Source of the DNA: Candidatus Argoarchaeum ethanivorans
Lineage (GTDB): Archaea; Halobacteriota; Methanosarcinia; Methanosarcinales; EX4572-44
NCBI GenBank assembly: GCA_004193545.1
Contig: RPGO01000033.1
Span: forward strand, 67,841 to 131,840
DNA length: 64,000 nt
Reading direction: 5' to 3'
Of this stretch, positions 9,134 to 17,882 are shown one piece after another. The notes under the pieces were generated by a model. The model saw only the letters and a list, made by a program, of their open reading frames with translations, ran no database searches and had not been told where the DNA came from. Numbering within the stretch: position 1 is the first letter of the stretch; the number at the start of each line of letters is the position of its first letter. The position numbers and the translations under genes were made by a program.

Positions 9134-9275
9134 GGGTCTTTGTGTACCACCGCGTTGCAGTGACCAAAACCCAGAGACTTTTTGATATTTTTGAAATAAG
9201 GTTTAATCTTCCCTACCATGACCAGATCCTCCGGAAGAGTGGAAAAGTACTTGTAACTCGAATTATCAGAGAGCC
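9134..9275. repeat. Dispersed repeat, copy A
   Basis: The segment begins GGGTCTTTGTGTACCACC and continues through TTTTTGATATTTTTGAAATA and ACCATGACCAGATC to CAGAGAGCC. Related copies are at 38007-38068 (only the first half) and 58273-58497 (with an insert in the middle). It occupies the gap between mch and the fumarase gene, and no gene is visible in it. Confidence 0.75.
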
Positions 9276-9312
9276 TTAAATTTTTGCGGCGGTAGTATAT
9301 AAGTAGCGTGAT

Positions 9313-9906
9313 CTATGTGGAGTCGGATGCCATTACAATAGCCTTCAATGCCTCAGATGCTTTTTCAAGCACTTTTTCGTATAAATCCACCCCATAGGAA
9401 TCGATGCCAACGATAAGTGGTCCAAAATCCTTTACCTCGAATTCCCACACAGCTTCAGCCATGCCAAGATTTTGCCAGTGAACATTGGCAACTCTTGATA
9501 TTCCTTCTGCTGCAAGAACAGCGCAGCCACCAGTGTATGCAAGGTATACGCACCTTCCTCTAAATAGTGGTGCAGTTCCTTTCATTCCACCCTTCCCGAT
9601 GATGGCACGAATGCCAGTGTTTTTTACCAATGCGGGCGTCATCTGTGTCATTCTTTCACTGGTTGTTGGTCCGGCTGACACCACCTGCCAGCTATTTCCA
9701 GTCTTTTTTAAGAGCGGCCCGCAGTGATAGATCACAGCACCAGTGAGATTGAAAGGCAGCTTCCTGTGATGTGAAAGTGCATCCAGGATGTGCTTGTGTG
9801 CTTCATCCCGCGCGGTAAACACTTTTCCTGTGAGATATAAAATATCTCCTGCTTTTAATTTCAGAATTGCCTCTTTTGTAAGTGGTGTGGTTAATCGGTG
9901 TTCCAT
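9313..9906 (-). CDS. fumB: Fumarate hydratase class I, beta subunit
   Basis: The smaller subunit (197 residues) of the iron-sulphur fumarase, which hydrates fumarate to malate. It corresponds to the C-terminal swivel domain of one-chain class I fumarases: KAGDILYLTGKVFTARDEAHK, FNLTGAVIYHCGP, SAGPTTSERMTQMTP, IIGKGGM and the end region FGPLIVGIDSYGVDLYEKV. It follows the alpha subunit by 12 bases and belongs to an mdh-fumA-fumB operon. The related tartrate dehydratase beta subunit looks similar, but the mdh neighbour favours fumarase. Confidence 0.92.
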   Translation of the reverse strand: MEHRLTTPLTKEAILKLKAGDILYLTGKVFTARDEAHKHILDALSHHRKLPFNLTGAVIYHCGPLLKKTGNSWQVVSAGPTTSERMTQMTPALVKNTGIRAIIGKGGMKGTAPLFRGRCVYLAYTGGCAVLAAEGISRVANVHWQNLGMAEAVWEFEVKDFGPLIVGIDSYGVDLYEKVLEKASEALKAIVMASDST

Positions 9907-9918
9907 TTCAATATCCCT

Positions 9919-10746
9919 TTATACAAACTTCTTATGTGCGCGTCGATTTGCCCAGCATTGAATATTTACTGCAACAGGAAGTGATGCTGTGTGACAGTGC
10001 GCTGTATTCACATGCACTGCCAGGGCAGTGGTATCGCCGCCAAGTCCCATCGCCCCGATTCCAAGTGTGTTCACAGCGTCACAGAGTTCTTCTTCAAAAT
10101 CATTCATTTCATCAAGCGGTCTCAGTGCTGCTTTCTTGGAAAGACGCGAAGCAAGATCAAAGGAACCTCCAATTCCAACACCAACAATTATTGGTGGACA
10201 CGGCATACCGCCTGCAGCAAACACAGTTTCAAGGACGAATCTTTTAATCTCTTCATTTTGCGACGGCTTGAGCATAGCAAGGCGGCTCATGTTTTCTGAA
10301 CCAGCACCCTTGGGATACACGAAAATTTCAAAATCACTACCTTCTGTTAGATTAAACGTAATATCAGGCAGTCCATCTCCGGTGTTGTCCAGTGAATTCT
10401 CTCTTGTTAAAGGATGTACCACATTTGGTCTAAGTGGTAATGTTCCCGTTGCAGAGCGAAGCGCTTCACAGATGGCATCGTTGATATTAAAATCAATAAC
10501 AATATTTTTGCCAATTGTAACATTAAATATGAAAATCCCGGTGTCCTGACAGAGAGGATACTTTTTTTCTCTTGCAATTTCTATGTTCTTCAGTATTGCA
10601 GAAAGTTGTGACTTTGCTACTGTGTTTGACTCCTTCTGCCATGTATTCTCCAGTGCAATTACCGTGTCCATGGGCAGAATTGTCTCGGACCGGATGATTA
10701 ACTCTATTATATTTTTTACAAAAAAGTCGCGGGAAATTATAGACAT
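9919..10746 (-). CDS. fumA: Fumarate hydratase class I, alpha subunit
   Basis: The catalytic iron-sulphur subunit of class I fumarase, 275 residues. Three cluster-binding cysteine sites are visible: PLCQDTG, GMPCPPIIVGVGIGG, and the C-terminal AHCHTASLPVAVNIQC region. RPNVVHPLTRENS and YPKGAGSENMS are also family blocks. Its start ATG overlaps the end of mdh by ten bases, which suggests translational coupling. Together with malate dehydrogenase it interconverts oxaloacetate, malate and fumarate. Confidence 0.93.
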   Translation of the reverse strand: MSIISRDFFVKNIIELIIRSETILPMDTVIALENTWQKESNTVAKSQLSAILKNIEIAREKKYPLCQDTGIFIFNVTIGKNIVIDFNINDAICEALRSATGTLPLRPNVVHPLTRENSLDNTGDGLPDITFNLTEGSDFEIFVYPKGAGSENMSRLAMLKPSQNEEIKRFVLETVFAAGGMPCPPIIVGVGIGGSFDLASRLSKKAALRPLDEMNDFEEELCDAVNTLGIGAMGLGGDTTALAVHVNTAHCHTASLPVAVNIQCWANRRAHKKFV

Positions 10747-11666
10747 AAATTTAGTTTTTTTACACCGTCTCGTACGGAATCAGCAGACTGCGCAAGGGCT
10801 GCTTTTGTTTCATCCTCAAGTTCAAGCTCTATTACTTCAAGTACGCCCCTTCTCCCAAGTTTCACAGGAACGCCAAGATACACATCTTTCTGACCATATT
10901 CGCCAGTAAGATATGCACATGCAGGAAGGATTCTCCTGGTATCACGTACAACGGATTCTACCATCCTGACAATAGAAGCTGCTGGCGCATAAAAAGCACT
11001 GCCTGTTTTTAACAGGTTCACAATCTCAGCACCACCGTTCACTGTTCGGGAAACGAGACGCTCTATAGCATTCCTTGACAAGAGTTGTGTAATCGGAATA
11101 CCTGAAACCGTTGTATATTCTGGCAGCGGTACCATTGTATCGCCATGACCGCCGAGAACCATCGCATGAACATCACGCACCGAACAATTGAGTTTTGCTG
11201 CAACAAAATAAGAAAAACGAGCAGAGTCAAGCACACCACTCATCCCGAACACCCGTTGATGCTCAAAGCCAGTGTACTTCAACGCTGCATAAGTCATAAT
11301 GTCAAGCGGGTTTGTAACAATCAGCAGCACTGCTTTATATGCATGTTCAACAACATGCAAACACACGTCCTTCATAATATTAGAGTTAATACCAATTAAA
11401 TCCTCGCGAGTCATATCAGGTTTTCTGGCAACCCCGGCAGTAACCACGACTACATCAGAGCCTTCGATATCACTGTAATCATTTGAACCAAGCACATCCA
11501 CATCAAAATCACACAACGATGCAGATTCAAGCATGTCCAGTGCCTTACCCTGCGGCAAGCCCTCGACAACGTCAATCATTGCAATATCGCCAAGCTCAAA
11601 TTCAGCCAAACGCTGCACAGCAGTAGCACCGACCATCCCAGCACCAATAACAGAAATCTTAACCAT
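10737..11666 (-). CDS. mdh: Malate dehydrogenase (LDH/MDH family)
   Basis: An NAD(P)-dependent malate dehydrogenase of 309 residues that links oxaloacetate and malate. It has the Rossmann loop VIGAGMVGATAVQRL, VTAGVARKPDMTREDL, VTNPLDIMTYAAL, the catalytic pair in SARFSYFVAA and GGHGDTMVPL, and the C-terminal PVKLGRRGVLEVIEL. The arginine in GVARKPDMTR favours malate over lactate. It is first in an operon with fumA and fumB. Confidence 0.94.
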   Translation of the reverse strand: MVKISVIGAGMVGATAVQRLAEFELGDIAMIDVVEGLPQGKALDMLESASLCDFDVDVLGSNDYSDIEGSDVVVVTAGVARKPDMTREDLIGINSNIMKDVCLHVVEHAYKAVLLIVTNPLDIMTYAALKYTGFEHQRVFGMSGVLDSARFSYFVAAKLNCSVRDVHAMVLGGHGDTMVPLPEYTTVSGIPITQLLSRNAIERLVSRTVNGGAEIVNLLKTGSAFYAPAASIVRMVESVVRDTRRILPACAYLTGEYGQKDVYLGVPVKLGRRGVLEVIELELEDETKAALAQSADSVRDGVKKLNLCL

Positions 11667-12192
11667 TTAACAAACCTCTGGAAGTTGTAAAAACGTAAAA
11701 TGTTTGCGAGGGAGCCGGCATCAGACTCACGCCCACAAACTGATTATCAGTTCATCTTATAACTTAAAAAAGTTATCATTTTATTCCTGTGAAAAACTTG
11801 GATCACTCATAAAACGTGGGGGCTATATGCACCCCCGTGCATCTCTCTTTTTACCCCAGTTTAGGGGGTTAAGAGAATATTTATTTCGCTTAATAGATGT
11901 TATATGTAATTTAAAAACCCGCCCTTCGGGTGCGTCCATTAAGGACTTCCGTAAATTTTTATGTTGTTGCCTTCGTTAAACGAACAAAAACCGAGATGGG
12001 GAATGCTTCGTACTTCTTATAACAATCGTTCAACGGTTTCGTTTCACTACACCCAAATTTTTCTTACTTTAAAAAACAAAAAACGGACGATAAAGGGGCT
12101 AGTCCTGCGGACAGATACTCTTTTACTTTGTAAAAGAATTATAATGGAAATCCTTAAAAAGATTTATGACTTAGCTTTAACTTAGATATTAT
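11667..12192. other. Non-coding gap with many small hairpins
   Basis: No convincing gene lies in these 526 bases. Several short inverted repeats do: ATGCAC/GTGCAT around CCCC near 11827, ACCCG/CGGGT near 11919, GTCC/GGAC near 11935 and again near 12104 (loop TGC), TTCGT/ACGAA near 11971, and CTTTTAC/GTAAAAG around TTT near 12120. They resemble the short-loop hairpin family elsewhere in the window. The right part is AT-rich and leads into the foreign-looking ATPase gene. Confidence 0.5.
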
Positions 12193-14301
12193 ATGGCTGA
12201 TAATATGAATATAAATATCAAAAATTGTAACAACATAGATACTTGTTCTATTTCAATTAAGAAAAATTGTCTGAATATAAAATATGGCATTAATGGTGCT
12301 GGCAAAAGTAGTATAGCCAGTGCAATATTATATTCTATTAAAGATCAGAATAATGATTCAGATACCTTAAAACAACTTAAACCTTTTAAGTATATTAGAC
12401 AAGAAGAAAAAAATCCAGAAATATGTGGAATAGAAGAAATCAAAAGTGCAAAAATATTTAATGAAGAATATGTAAATGAATTTGTTTTTCAACCAAACGA
12501 ATTATTAAAAGGGAGTTTTGATATATTTATTCGTAATAATGATTATGAGAACGGATTAAAGCAAATAGATAGCTTAGTTGTTGCTATTAAGATGACATTT
12601 ATTCAAAATGAAGAAATAGAAACATTGATTAATGATTTAAGCGAGCTTAGTAGTAGTTTCGGAAGACCTACAAAAGGTGGAATTCATGCGTCTAGCAACA
12701 TTTCTAAAGCATTTAAAGATGGAAATAAAATCATTAACATCCCAAGCGGTCTAGAGGAATACGAGGATTACATTAAACACCAGGATAACTATAAATGGAT
12801 AAAATGGCAATTTGATGGACAACAGTATTTAGATATTACAGAAAAATGCCCCTATTGTGTATCTAATATTAAGGAAAAGAAGAAAACAATAAAACGTATT
12901 ACTGAAGTATATGATTCAAGGTCTGTTCAAAATTTGAATAAAATTATTAGCATCTTTCATAAATTAAATCAATACTTTTCTGATGATACTAAATTAAAAA
13001 TTGATGAGTTTATTAAAAATACTGAAGGGTACAGTGACGAACAGGTTGCTTATTTGCGAGAAATAAGGGATCAGATTGATAGATTAAATGAAAAATTTAT
13101 CAAAACAAAAAGTATAGGATTTATTTCTTTAAAAGATGTCGAGAAAGTTGTGGAAGAATTGAAATCACATAAAATTGATTTAAACTTATATAATCACTTA
13201 AAATCTGAAAGTACACAAGAAAAAATAGATATTGTTAATAGATCAATAGATGAAACCTTAAAAAAAGTTAGGGAATTGCAGGGGCAGATTAACATACAGA
13301 AACACCTTATAGAAAAATTGATAAAAGAGCATAAACAAGAAATAAATTCATTTCTTAAAAATGCAGGTTATGAGTACAAGGTTGATCTAAAAGAGGGTAC
13401 TAAGGGGAATTACAATCTTAAACTGATTCATAATGCTGTTCAAGATGAAGTCTCAGATGTCAAAGAGCATTTAAGTTTCGGAGAAAGAAATGCGTTCTCC
13501 TTGGTTCTTTTTATGTATGATGTCTTGAAACATTCACCAGACCTTATCATTTTAGATGACCCGATTTCTTCTTTTGACAAAAATAAAAAATATGCAATAA
13601 TGGATATGTTATTTAAAAGAGAAAAATGTTTGAAAGGGAAAACTGTCTTATTATTAACTCATGATTTCGAACCAGTTATAGATATAAAGCACACCCACAC
13701 AGATGTATTTGGAAACTCTTCTGCTACTTTTTTGGAAAATAAACATGGAGATTTAAAAGAAGAACAAATACTAATTGCAGACATACAATCATTTGCAGAA
13801 GTATGTGAAACAAACATAACGGATCCATCAATTCCAATAATCAACAAAATAGTTTATTTACGTAGGTTATATGAGGTAAGAAACGCAAAGGGAAATGCGT
13901 ATCAGTTGATTTCTAATTTGATGCATAAGAGAAAAAACCCTGAATTTAAAGATGAAAATGACACTCGAGATATGACCAAGGAGGAGATAAATTCAGGTGA
14001 AAAAGAAATTCAAAAAAAGATTCTTAGCTTTGATTACTCAAAAACACTTGAAATTATAAATGATGACAAACAAATGAAAAAAATTTATTCATTCACAGAA
14101 AGCAATTACGAGAAACTTCATATCTATAGAATCATTTTTGCTGATAAAACTAATGCCATAAGTGAGAGTGTAATAAAAAAATTTATCAACGAAGCATTTC
14201 ATATCGAAAATGATTACATTTTCCAATTAAATCCGCGTAAATATCAAATGGTACCCCAATTTGTTATTGATGAATGTGATAAAACAGTTAAGAATATTTA
14301 A
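12193..14301 (+). CDS. RloC/PrrC-like ABC ATPase (AAA_13 type), putative defence gene
   Basis: A 702-residue SMC/Rad50-like ATPase. Walker A is GINGAGKSS (about residue 34), a coiled-coil middle (about 230-395) follows, and a lone CPYC at about residue 217 precedes it. The C-terminal nucleotide-binding half has the signature LSFGERNAFSLVLF and Walker B LIILDDPISSFDKNKK, then LLLTHDFEP. Spelling such as DDPISSFD is typical of the AAA_13 group that includes the anticodon nucleases RloC and PrrC. The last 150 residues (for example RRLYEVRNAKGNAYQL) are not a nuclease I can identify. Its strong AT bias against its neighbours and a transposase relic right after it suggest horizontal acquisition. 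No partner gene is adjacent. Confidence 0.7.
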   Translation: MADNMNINIKNCNNIDTCSISIKKNCLNIKYGINGAGKSSIASAILYSIKDQNNDSDTLKQLKPFKYIRQEEKNPEICGIEEIKSAKIFNEEYVNEFVFQPNELLKGSFDIFIRNNDYENGLKQIDSLVVAIKMTFIQNEEIETLINDLSELSSSFGRPTKGGIHASSNISKAFKDGNKIINIPSGLEEYEDYIKHQDNYKWIKWQFDGQQYLDITEKCPYCVSNIKEKKKTIKRITEVYDSRSVQNLNKIISIFHKLNQYFSDDTKLKIDEFIKNTEGYSDEQVAYLREIRDQIDRLNEKFIKTKSIGFISLKDVEKVVEELKSHKIDLNLYNHLKSESTQEKIDIVNRSIDETLKKVRELQGQINIQKHLIEKLIKEHKQEINSFLKNAGYEYKVDLKEGTKGNYNLKLIHNAVQDEVSDVKEHLSFGERNAFSLVLFMYDVLKHSPDLIILDDPISSFDKNKKYAIMDMLFKREKCLKGKTVLLLTHDFEPVIDIKHTHTDVFGNSSATFLENKHGDLKEEQILIADIQSFAEVCETNITDPSIPIINKIVYLRRLYEVRNAKGNAYQLISNLMHKRKNPEFKDENDTRDMTKEEINSGEKEIQKKILSFDYSKTLEIINDDKQMKKIYSFTESNYEKLHIYRIIFADKTNAISESVIKKFINEAFHIENDYIFQLNPRKYQMVPQFVIDECDKTVKNI

Positions 14302-14563
14302 TTGAGAAATAAAAAAATTCATTCCAGTCCCATATATAGTCTGTTAATCCTTCTAACATTGCAGGCGTTGTTCCTCTTTTAAATTCATTTATAAAGTCCC
14401 GGTAGAACTGGAATAATTCTATTGCACACTCCAGTCTTCGTTTATATTTCGAGAAACATTTTGTCTTCCGCACCAATCTGCCGATTCTTTCTCGTAATAT
14501 TCCATTAAAACTCTCGACGTATAGGAAAGTATAAACGCAACCATGTTCTCTTGCTGCTGAAAT
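14288..14563 (-). pseudogene. C-terminal remnant of a transposase
   Basis: The minus-strand frame reads FLYVESFNGILRERIGRL, then VRKTKCFSKYKRRLECAIEL and WDWNEFF, a typical end of an IS1-like transposase in which the Glu of VESFNG is the last catalytic acid. An in-frame stop lies upstream and nothing of the N-terminal part remains. The upstream 61 bases (14517-14577) recur almost identically at 38069-38129. It lies just after the AAA_13 ATPase on the opposite strand. Nothing is visible from 14580 to 14696. Confidence 0.65.
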
Positions 14564-14696
14564 TCAATACATTATGAGAGTATATCACACGTTATTTTCT
14601 TGCACTTGATTGCTGCACAATAAAGCGATTTGTGGAAACCAAGCGATTTATGGAAACCGGTTGGGGGAGTTATTCAAAAAATATACTTATGGTGCA

Positions 14697-15599
14697 TTAA
14701 TTAACATCGATCCATAGATGAAGTGAAAGATATGGCTCTGGCCCAATCTCCCCATCTTTATACAATAAGAATTCTAACTTTTGGTCTTCACCTTTTTTCT
14801 CTGCTTTAAATAGAAAAGGTTTTTCGTATGATTCATTATGCATAAGACCAATGTTTCGTTCACAAATAGCTGTCCCATCAAGTTTAGCTTCCAGCTGGTA
14901 CGTAACATTTGTATACTCATGGTTTACAATGCCTATAATCACTTCACCTTCTTCTCCAACTGTTAGCTGTGTGGGATAATTTTCTGCCATCCCCCCTGTG
15001 CCAAGAATATAAAATTCTGTAAACTTTTCCCCCTGTTTTGGCACTACTACCACGTAAACAATGAGGGAGATTGAAAAGATGATTGAAATAATCAAAACAA
15101 TGGTTAATATTCGGTTTATTTTCGTACTATTAACCTTAAACGAATTTTTCACACTTTTGAAGAAAGATCCAAAGTCAACGCCAAACCTGCGTTCTTTTTC
15201 TGGAATGATGCTTCTTCTTGCGTACGCACCAGTAGAAAGTAAAATCGTGAATATTGACAGCACAAGGAGTGGAGGTGATAGCAGTGGCACAACTGCAATA
15301 CTTGATCCAATGCTTAGTGACAATCTTTCTATCCCATCCAGATCATCTTTTCCCGGGAACAGTACAGCAATTAATGAATATCCAGATAGAAAGAACATCA
15401 AAGGAAAGCTAAAGAAAATCCTTACTGGTGTTTCACTCAGGCGCGGGATCAGAACAAATGGTATACATAAAAGTGCAAATAGAATTACAACTTCAAGGTC
15501 CTTTGGGAAGTTTTTAATCATCATGTGTAATCTTTTCGATCTGCCATCTTTTAGTGGTAGTGGTAGCAGTTTCACCTTTCCAGGTATTGCCGACATCAA
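14697..15599 (-). CDS. DUF1616 membrane protein
   Basis: An archaeal membrane protein, about 275-300 residues, function unknown. Three or four helices in the first half (ILFALLCIPFVLIPRL, MFFLSGYSLIAVLFPG) lead to IERLSLSIGSSIAVVPL. A final membrane segment follows (ILTIVLIISIIFSISL), then an extracellular beta domain with the DUF1616 signature FTEFYILGTGGMAENYPTQL and VGEEGEVIIGIVNHEYTNVT. The stretch after VVPL seems shorter than in relatives, which suggests loss of about ten residues in a loop. The true start may be the MMIKNFPKD methionine, about 25 codons in. Confidence 0.82.
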   Translation of the reverse strand: MMSAIPGKVKLLPLPLKDGRSKRLHMMIKNFPKDLEVVILFALLCIPFVLIPRLSETPVRIFFSFPLMFFLSGYSLIAVLFPGKDDLDGIERLSLSIGSSIAVVPLLSPPLLVLSIFTILLSTGAYARRSIIPEKERRFGVDFGSFFKSVKNSFKVNSTKINRILTIVLIISIIFSISLIVYVVVVPKQGEKFTEFYILGTGGMAENYPTQLTVGEEGEVIIGIVNHEYTNVTYQLEAKLDGTAICERNIGLMHNESYEKPFLFKAEKKGEDQKLEFLLYKDGEIGPEPYLSLHLWIDVN

Positions 15600-15795
15600 C
15601 TACCATCAAACGGAAAGGAGCTTGTCATTCCGGTTTCCCTTGTGGGAATTGGTGACATTTAGATAGTTGACAGTCATCAGAGCCCAAAGAACTTTCTCTC
15701 GTGGGTTAACAGAAACAGTGTGATATTATTATTTAAAAAGGTTTTGGAGGTGAAAGGGTAATTCCATTTTGCTCTCGTGGATGGGGTCCTCACGT

Positions 15796-16359
15796 TTACA
15801 GCTCTTCACATATTTTTATAAAATTCATTAATAGCTTCTTTCCCTTTTCACTCTGTGTAACCTCTGGATGCCACTGCACACCAAAAATCGGTTTTGTTGG
15901 GTGCCTCATTGCTTCAATTTCACATCGTAAAGAGCGGGCAAGATGCACAAAACCCCCTGGCAGTGCTGTCACTTCATCGGCATGTGATGCCCATACAATC
16001 GTCTTTGGACCAATTCCTTTTAATATTTCATCTTCTTTAATAATCTCCACTTCAACAGCTGCATATCCACCAACAAGCCCGGTTTTAATCTGTCCACCAT
16101 AAGCTTTCGCTATAAGCTGATGCCCAAGACATATACCAAGTATTGGCAGGTCAACATTGTACACATATTCCATGCAGCTTCCGGTTCTCTCCATCGAGGG
16201 GCCGCCACTCAGCACCAATCCATCTGGTTGTTTTTCACGTATTTCTTTAACACCAAGAGTATTTGAAACTAATTCCACATCCACTCCAAGTTCCCGCACA
16301 GCACGATGAATAAGATGACAAAACTGGCCATGGTTATTAACTACGAGAATTTTAGACAT
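15796..16359 (-). CDS. guaAA: GMP synthase, glutamine amidotransferase subunit
   Basis: It supplies ammonia from glutamine to the separate GMP synthetase subunit (XMP to GMP), as in archaea with split GuaA. The protein is a 187-residue class I amidotransferase with the nucleophile Cys77 in [10 protein letters not shown] and the His164/Glu166 pair in [21 protein letters not shown] is also typical. The ATP pyrophosphatase subunit is not in the window. The gene stands alone, with a 196-base gap to DUF1616 that shows no gene. Confidence 0.93.
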   Translation of the reverse strand: MSKILVVNNHGQFCHLIHRAVRELGVDVELVSNTLGVKEIREKQPDGLVLSGGPSMERTGSCMEYVYNVDLPILGICLGHQLIAKAYGGQIKTGLVGGYAAVEVEIIKEDEILKGIGPKTIVWASHADEVTALPGGFVHLARSLRCEIEAMRHPTKPIFGVQWHPEVTQSEKGKKLLMNFIKICEEL

Positions 16360-16622
16360 TGATAATCACCGACTGTACAATTATTCCATTGAAGCTCCCC
16401 CTTTATATGCTTCAATTCCATCACTGTCTTCGCTTCAGTCATATCTGTCCCTCTTATTACAAGGGCAAAATTCCTTAATAAACGTTTGCATTATAAATAA
16501 GAGTTCAGCTAAGTGAAGCTCCGATCTACTGGCCATTGCCGGAGACAGATATAGAACATAGCACCTATCGGATGAACCAGTAACTATTCCCAGCTTCAGA
16601 ACAGTGAACTTTTACCTAAAAT

Positions 16623-16704
16623 GGTCTGCATCAGACCAGATAGTAAAGCGGCGGCATGAAACATGCCCCGCTGCCTGCAGCGGGGTGTACCGTCGCAATT
16701 TGAC
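16623..16704. repeat. Structured repeat downstream of cfbA
   Basis: Three hairpins lie within 75 bases: GGTCTG/CAGACC around CAT (16623-16637), GGCATG/CATGCC around AAA (16653-16667), and CCCCGCTGC/GCAGCGGGG (16666-16685). GCGGCGG at 16648 can also pair with CCGTCGC at 16690 to enclose the last two. It begins three bases past the cfbA stop, on that gene's 3' side. The right part, read on the minus strand (GTCAAATTGCGACGG then TACACCCCGCTGCAG), recurs at 50366-50402, so it is a dispersed element rather than a unique RNA gene. The rest of the gap 16360-16622 shows nothing. Confidence 0.6.
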
Positions 16705-16706
16705 TT

Positions 16707-17108
16707 TTATAGAGTTTCTTGCACCCGTTTAAAAACAATATCTGCAATACATTCCTCTGCACCAATTGGCCCTGCATAGCATAATTCTATCTGGGCGCCG
16801 TCTATCGGGATTGTAGTTTTAGTTCCAACTGTCTCTACACCAAGAATTCCTGGAATGTCTTTTAGAGTGTGTACCCCATTTGCAAGGAATGCGGGCACAG
16901 CAACTATTTTTTTAACACCAGTTGCTGCAAGTATTTTTAAACCGTCTTCGATGCTTGGCTCATTCATACTCATATAAGCAGTTTGCACACGCGTGTCGTG
17001 TTTTTTTTGTATATTCTCAGCAATAGATTCCACAATTTCTTTATTGTAAGGAAGCTTGCTGCCATGTCCGATTACCAAAATTCCAATATCATGCATGATA
17101 TTCACCAT
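16707..17108 (-). CDS. cfbA: Sirohydrochlorin cobalt/nickel chelatase, short form
   Basis: A small CbiX-S/CfbA-type chelatase of about 130 residues. In methanogens CfbA inserts nickel into sirohydrochlorin for coenzyme F430, and cobalt for cobamides. The metal-binding histidines are in VIGHGSKLPYN and in AVPAFLANGVHTLKDIP; the end LCYAGPIGAEECIADIV is also typical. The start may be the ATG at 17096 (MHDIGILV) rather than 17108. It lies near the siroheme decarboxylase and precorrin-2 dehydrogenase genes, all using the same tetrapyrrole. Confidence 0.93.
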   Translation of the reverse strand: MVNIMHDIGILVIGHGSKLPYNKEIVESIAENIQKKHDTRVQTAYMSMNEPSIEDGLKILAATGVKKIVAVPAFLANGVHTLKDIPGILGVETVGTKTTIPIDGAQIELCYAGPIGAEECIADIVFKRVQETL

Positions 17109-17226
17109 TACTTTGCATCTGTTGTAATGATTAATGCTTTATAACTTTTGTTGTCATGTTTATGAAGTGTCTTTTCCCAAAAAAATTTCCTCTCAGGAAT
17201 AGATCCTGAGTGGATGGTAAAAATAA

Positions 17227-17451
17227 AAAGAGACTCAAATCGTCTCACACATTCCTCAAATATTTAAAGAACACTCTATCCAGGAAGCTACACATAAAAA
17301 ATTTACTGAGAAATACGGTGGTAAAGTATTTTATATTATATCGATAAAAGAAGGTGGAAAAAAGAAAATCCATAACGTTGGGGTCATTACAGAAATTGAA
17401 CAGGAGATTGAAAGATTACAAAAATGGACGATACAGACGAAAAATTGCTAA
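17227..17451 (+). other. Open frame without a start codon, possible gene relic
   Basis: Between cfbA and the siroheme decarboxylase gene a frame stays open for 74 codons after a TAA at 17224. It encodes protein-like sequence (FTEKYGGKVFYIISIKEG, then ITEIEQEIERLQKW) but has no ATG, GTG or TTG start at its head. It overlaps the next gene by 28 bases. It could be the tail of a decayed gene, but I do not recognise the family and chance is possible. Confidence 0.25.
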
Positions 17452-17882
17452 AGTTGATCCAAAACGGCATTCACATCGTTTCAAGACCTTTTGAAAAGCC
17501 TGCATTGGATCTTGGCACTAGTGAGGATGAGGTGATCAAACGTATTGAGGAGTTGATCGAATCTGGTGTTGTTCGAAGGTTTGGAGCGTCGATTGGCCAT
17601 CGCACGGTAGGAATTATTGCTAATGGTATGTGTACATGGAACGTACCCGATGAACGCGTTCTGGAAGTGGGCGAAGTAATGGCAGGTTTTCCAGAGGTTA
17701 CTCATTGTTACGAGCGAAGCAGGTGCGATGATTGGCAGTACAATATGTATACGATGATTCACAGTTACACGAAAGGGGAATGTGAAGAAGTAATAAAGCA
17801 GATCTCAAAGGCAACTGGAATCACTGATTACGCTATTTTGTTTAGTGAGCGCGAGTTTAAAAAAAGCGGGGTTAGAATTTGA
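17424..17882 (+). CDS. Siroheme decarboxylase subunit (AhbA/AhbB family)
   Basis: A 152-residue Lrp/AsnC-like protein of the Ahb family, which removes two acetate carboxylates from sirohaem on the archaeal haem route. An N-terminal winged helix (DDTDEKLLKLIQNGI, DEVIKRIEELIESGVV) is followed by RRFGASIGHRTVG with the active-site type histidine, then VTHCYERSRCDDWQYNMYTM. The functional enzyme has two related subunits and only one is here, so whether this is AhbA or AhbB is open. It overlaps the next gene by four bases (TTGA), which ties sirohaem synthesis and its decarboxylation in one operon. Confidence 0.88.
   Translation: MDDTDEKLLKLIQNGIHIVSRPFEKPALDLGTSEDEVIKRIEELIESGVVRRFGASIGHRTVGIIANGMCTWNVPDERVLEVGEVMAGFPEVTHCYERSRCDDWQYNMYTMIHSYTKGECEEVIKQISKATGITDYAILFSEREFKKSGVRI

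Noticed and set aside
11704-12185. Short plus-strand open frames in the gap before the ATPase
   Set aside because: They consist of repeat-like and AT-rich sequence with no protein character and no ribosome-binding site.
11667-12192. tRNA or small RNA gene in the gap before the ATPase
   Set aside because: Several small hairpins exist but no cloverleaf or T-loop-like sequence was found; the same holds for the other long gaps.
16648-16696. Riboswitch or unique small RNA gene near cfbA
   Set aside because: Part of it is repeated at 50366-50402 and it lies on the 3' side of cfbA, so a dispersed element or terminator-like structure is the simpler reading.
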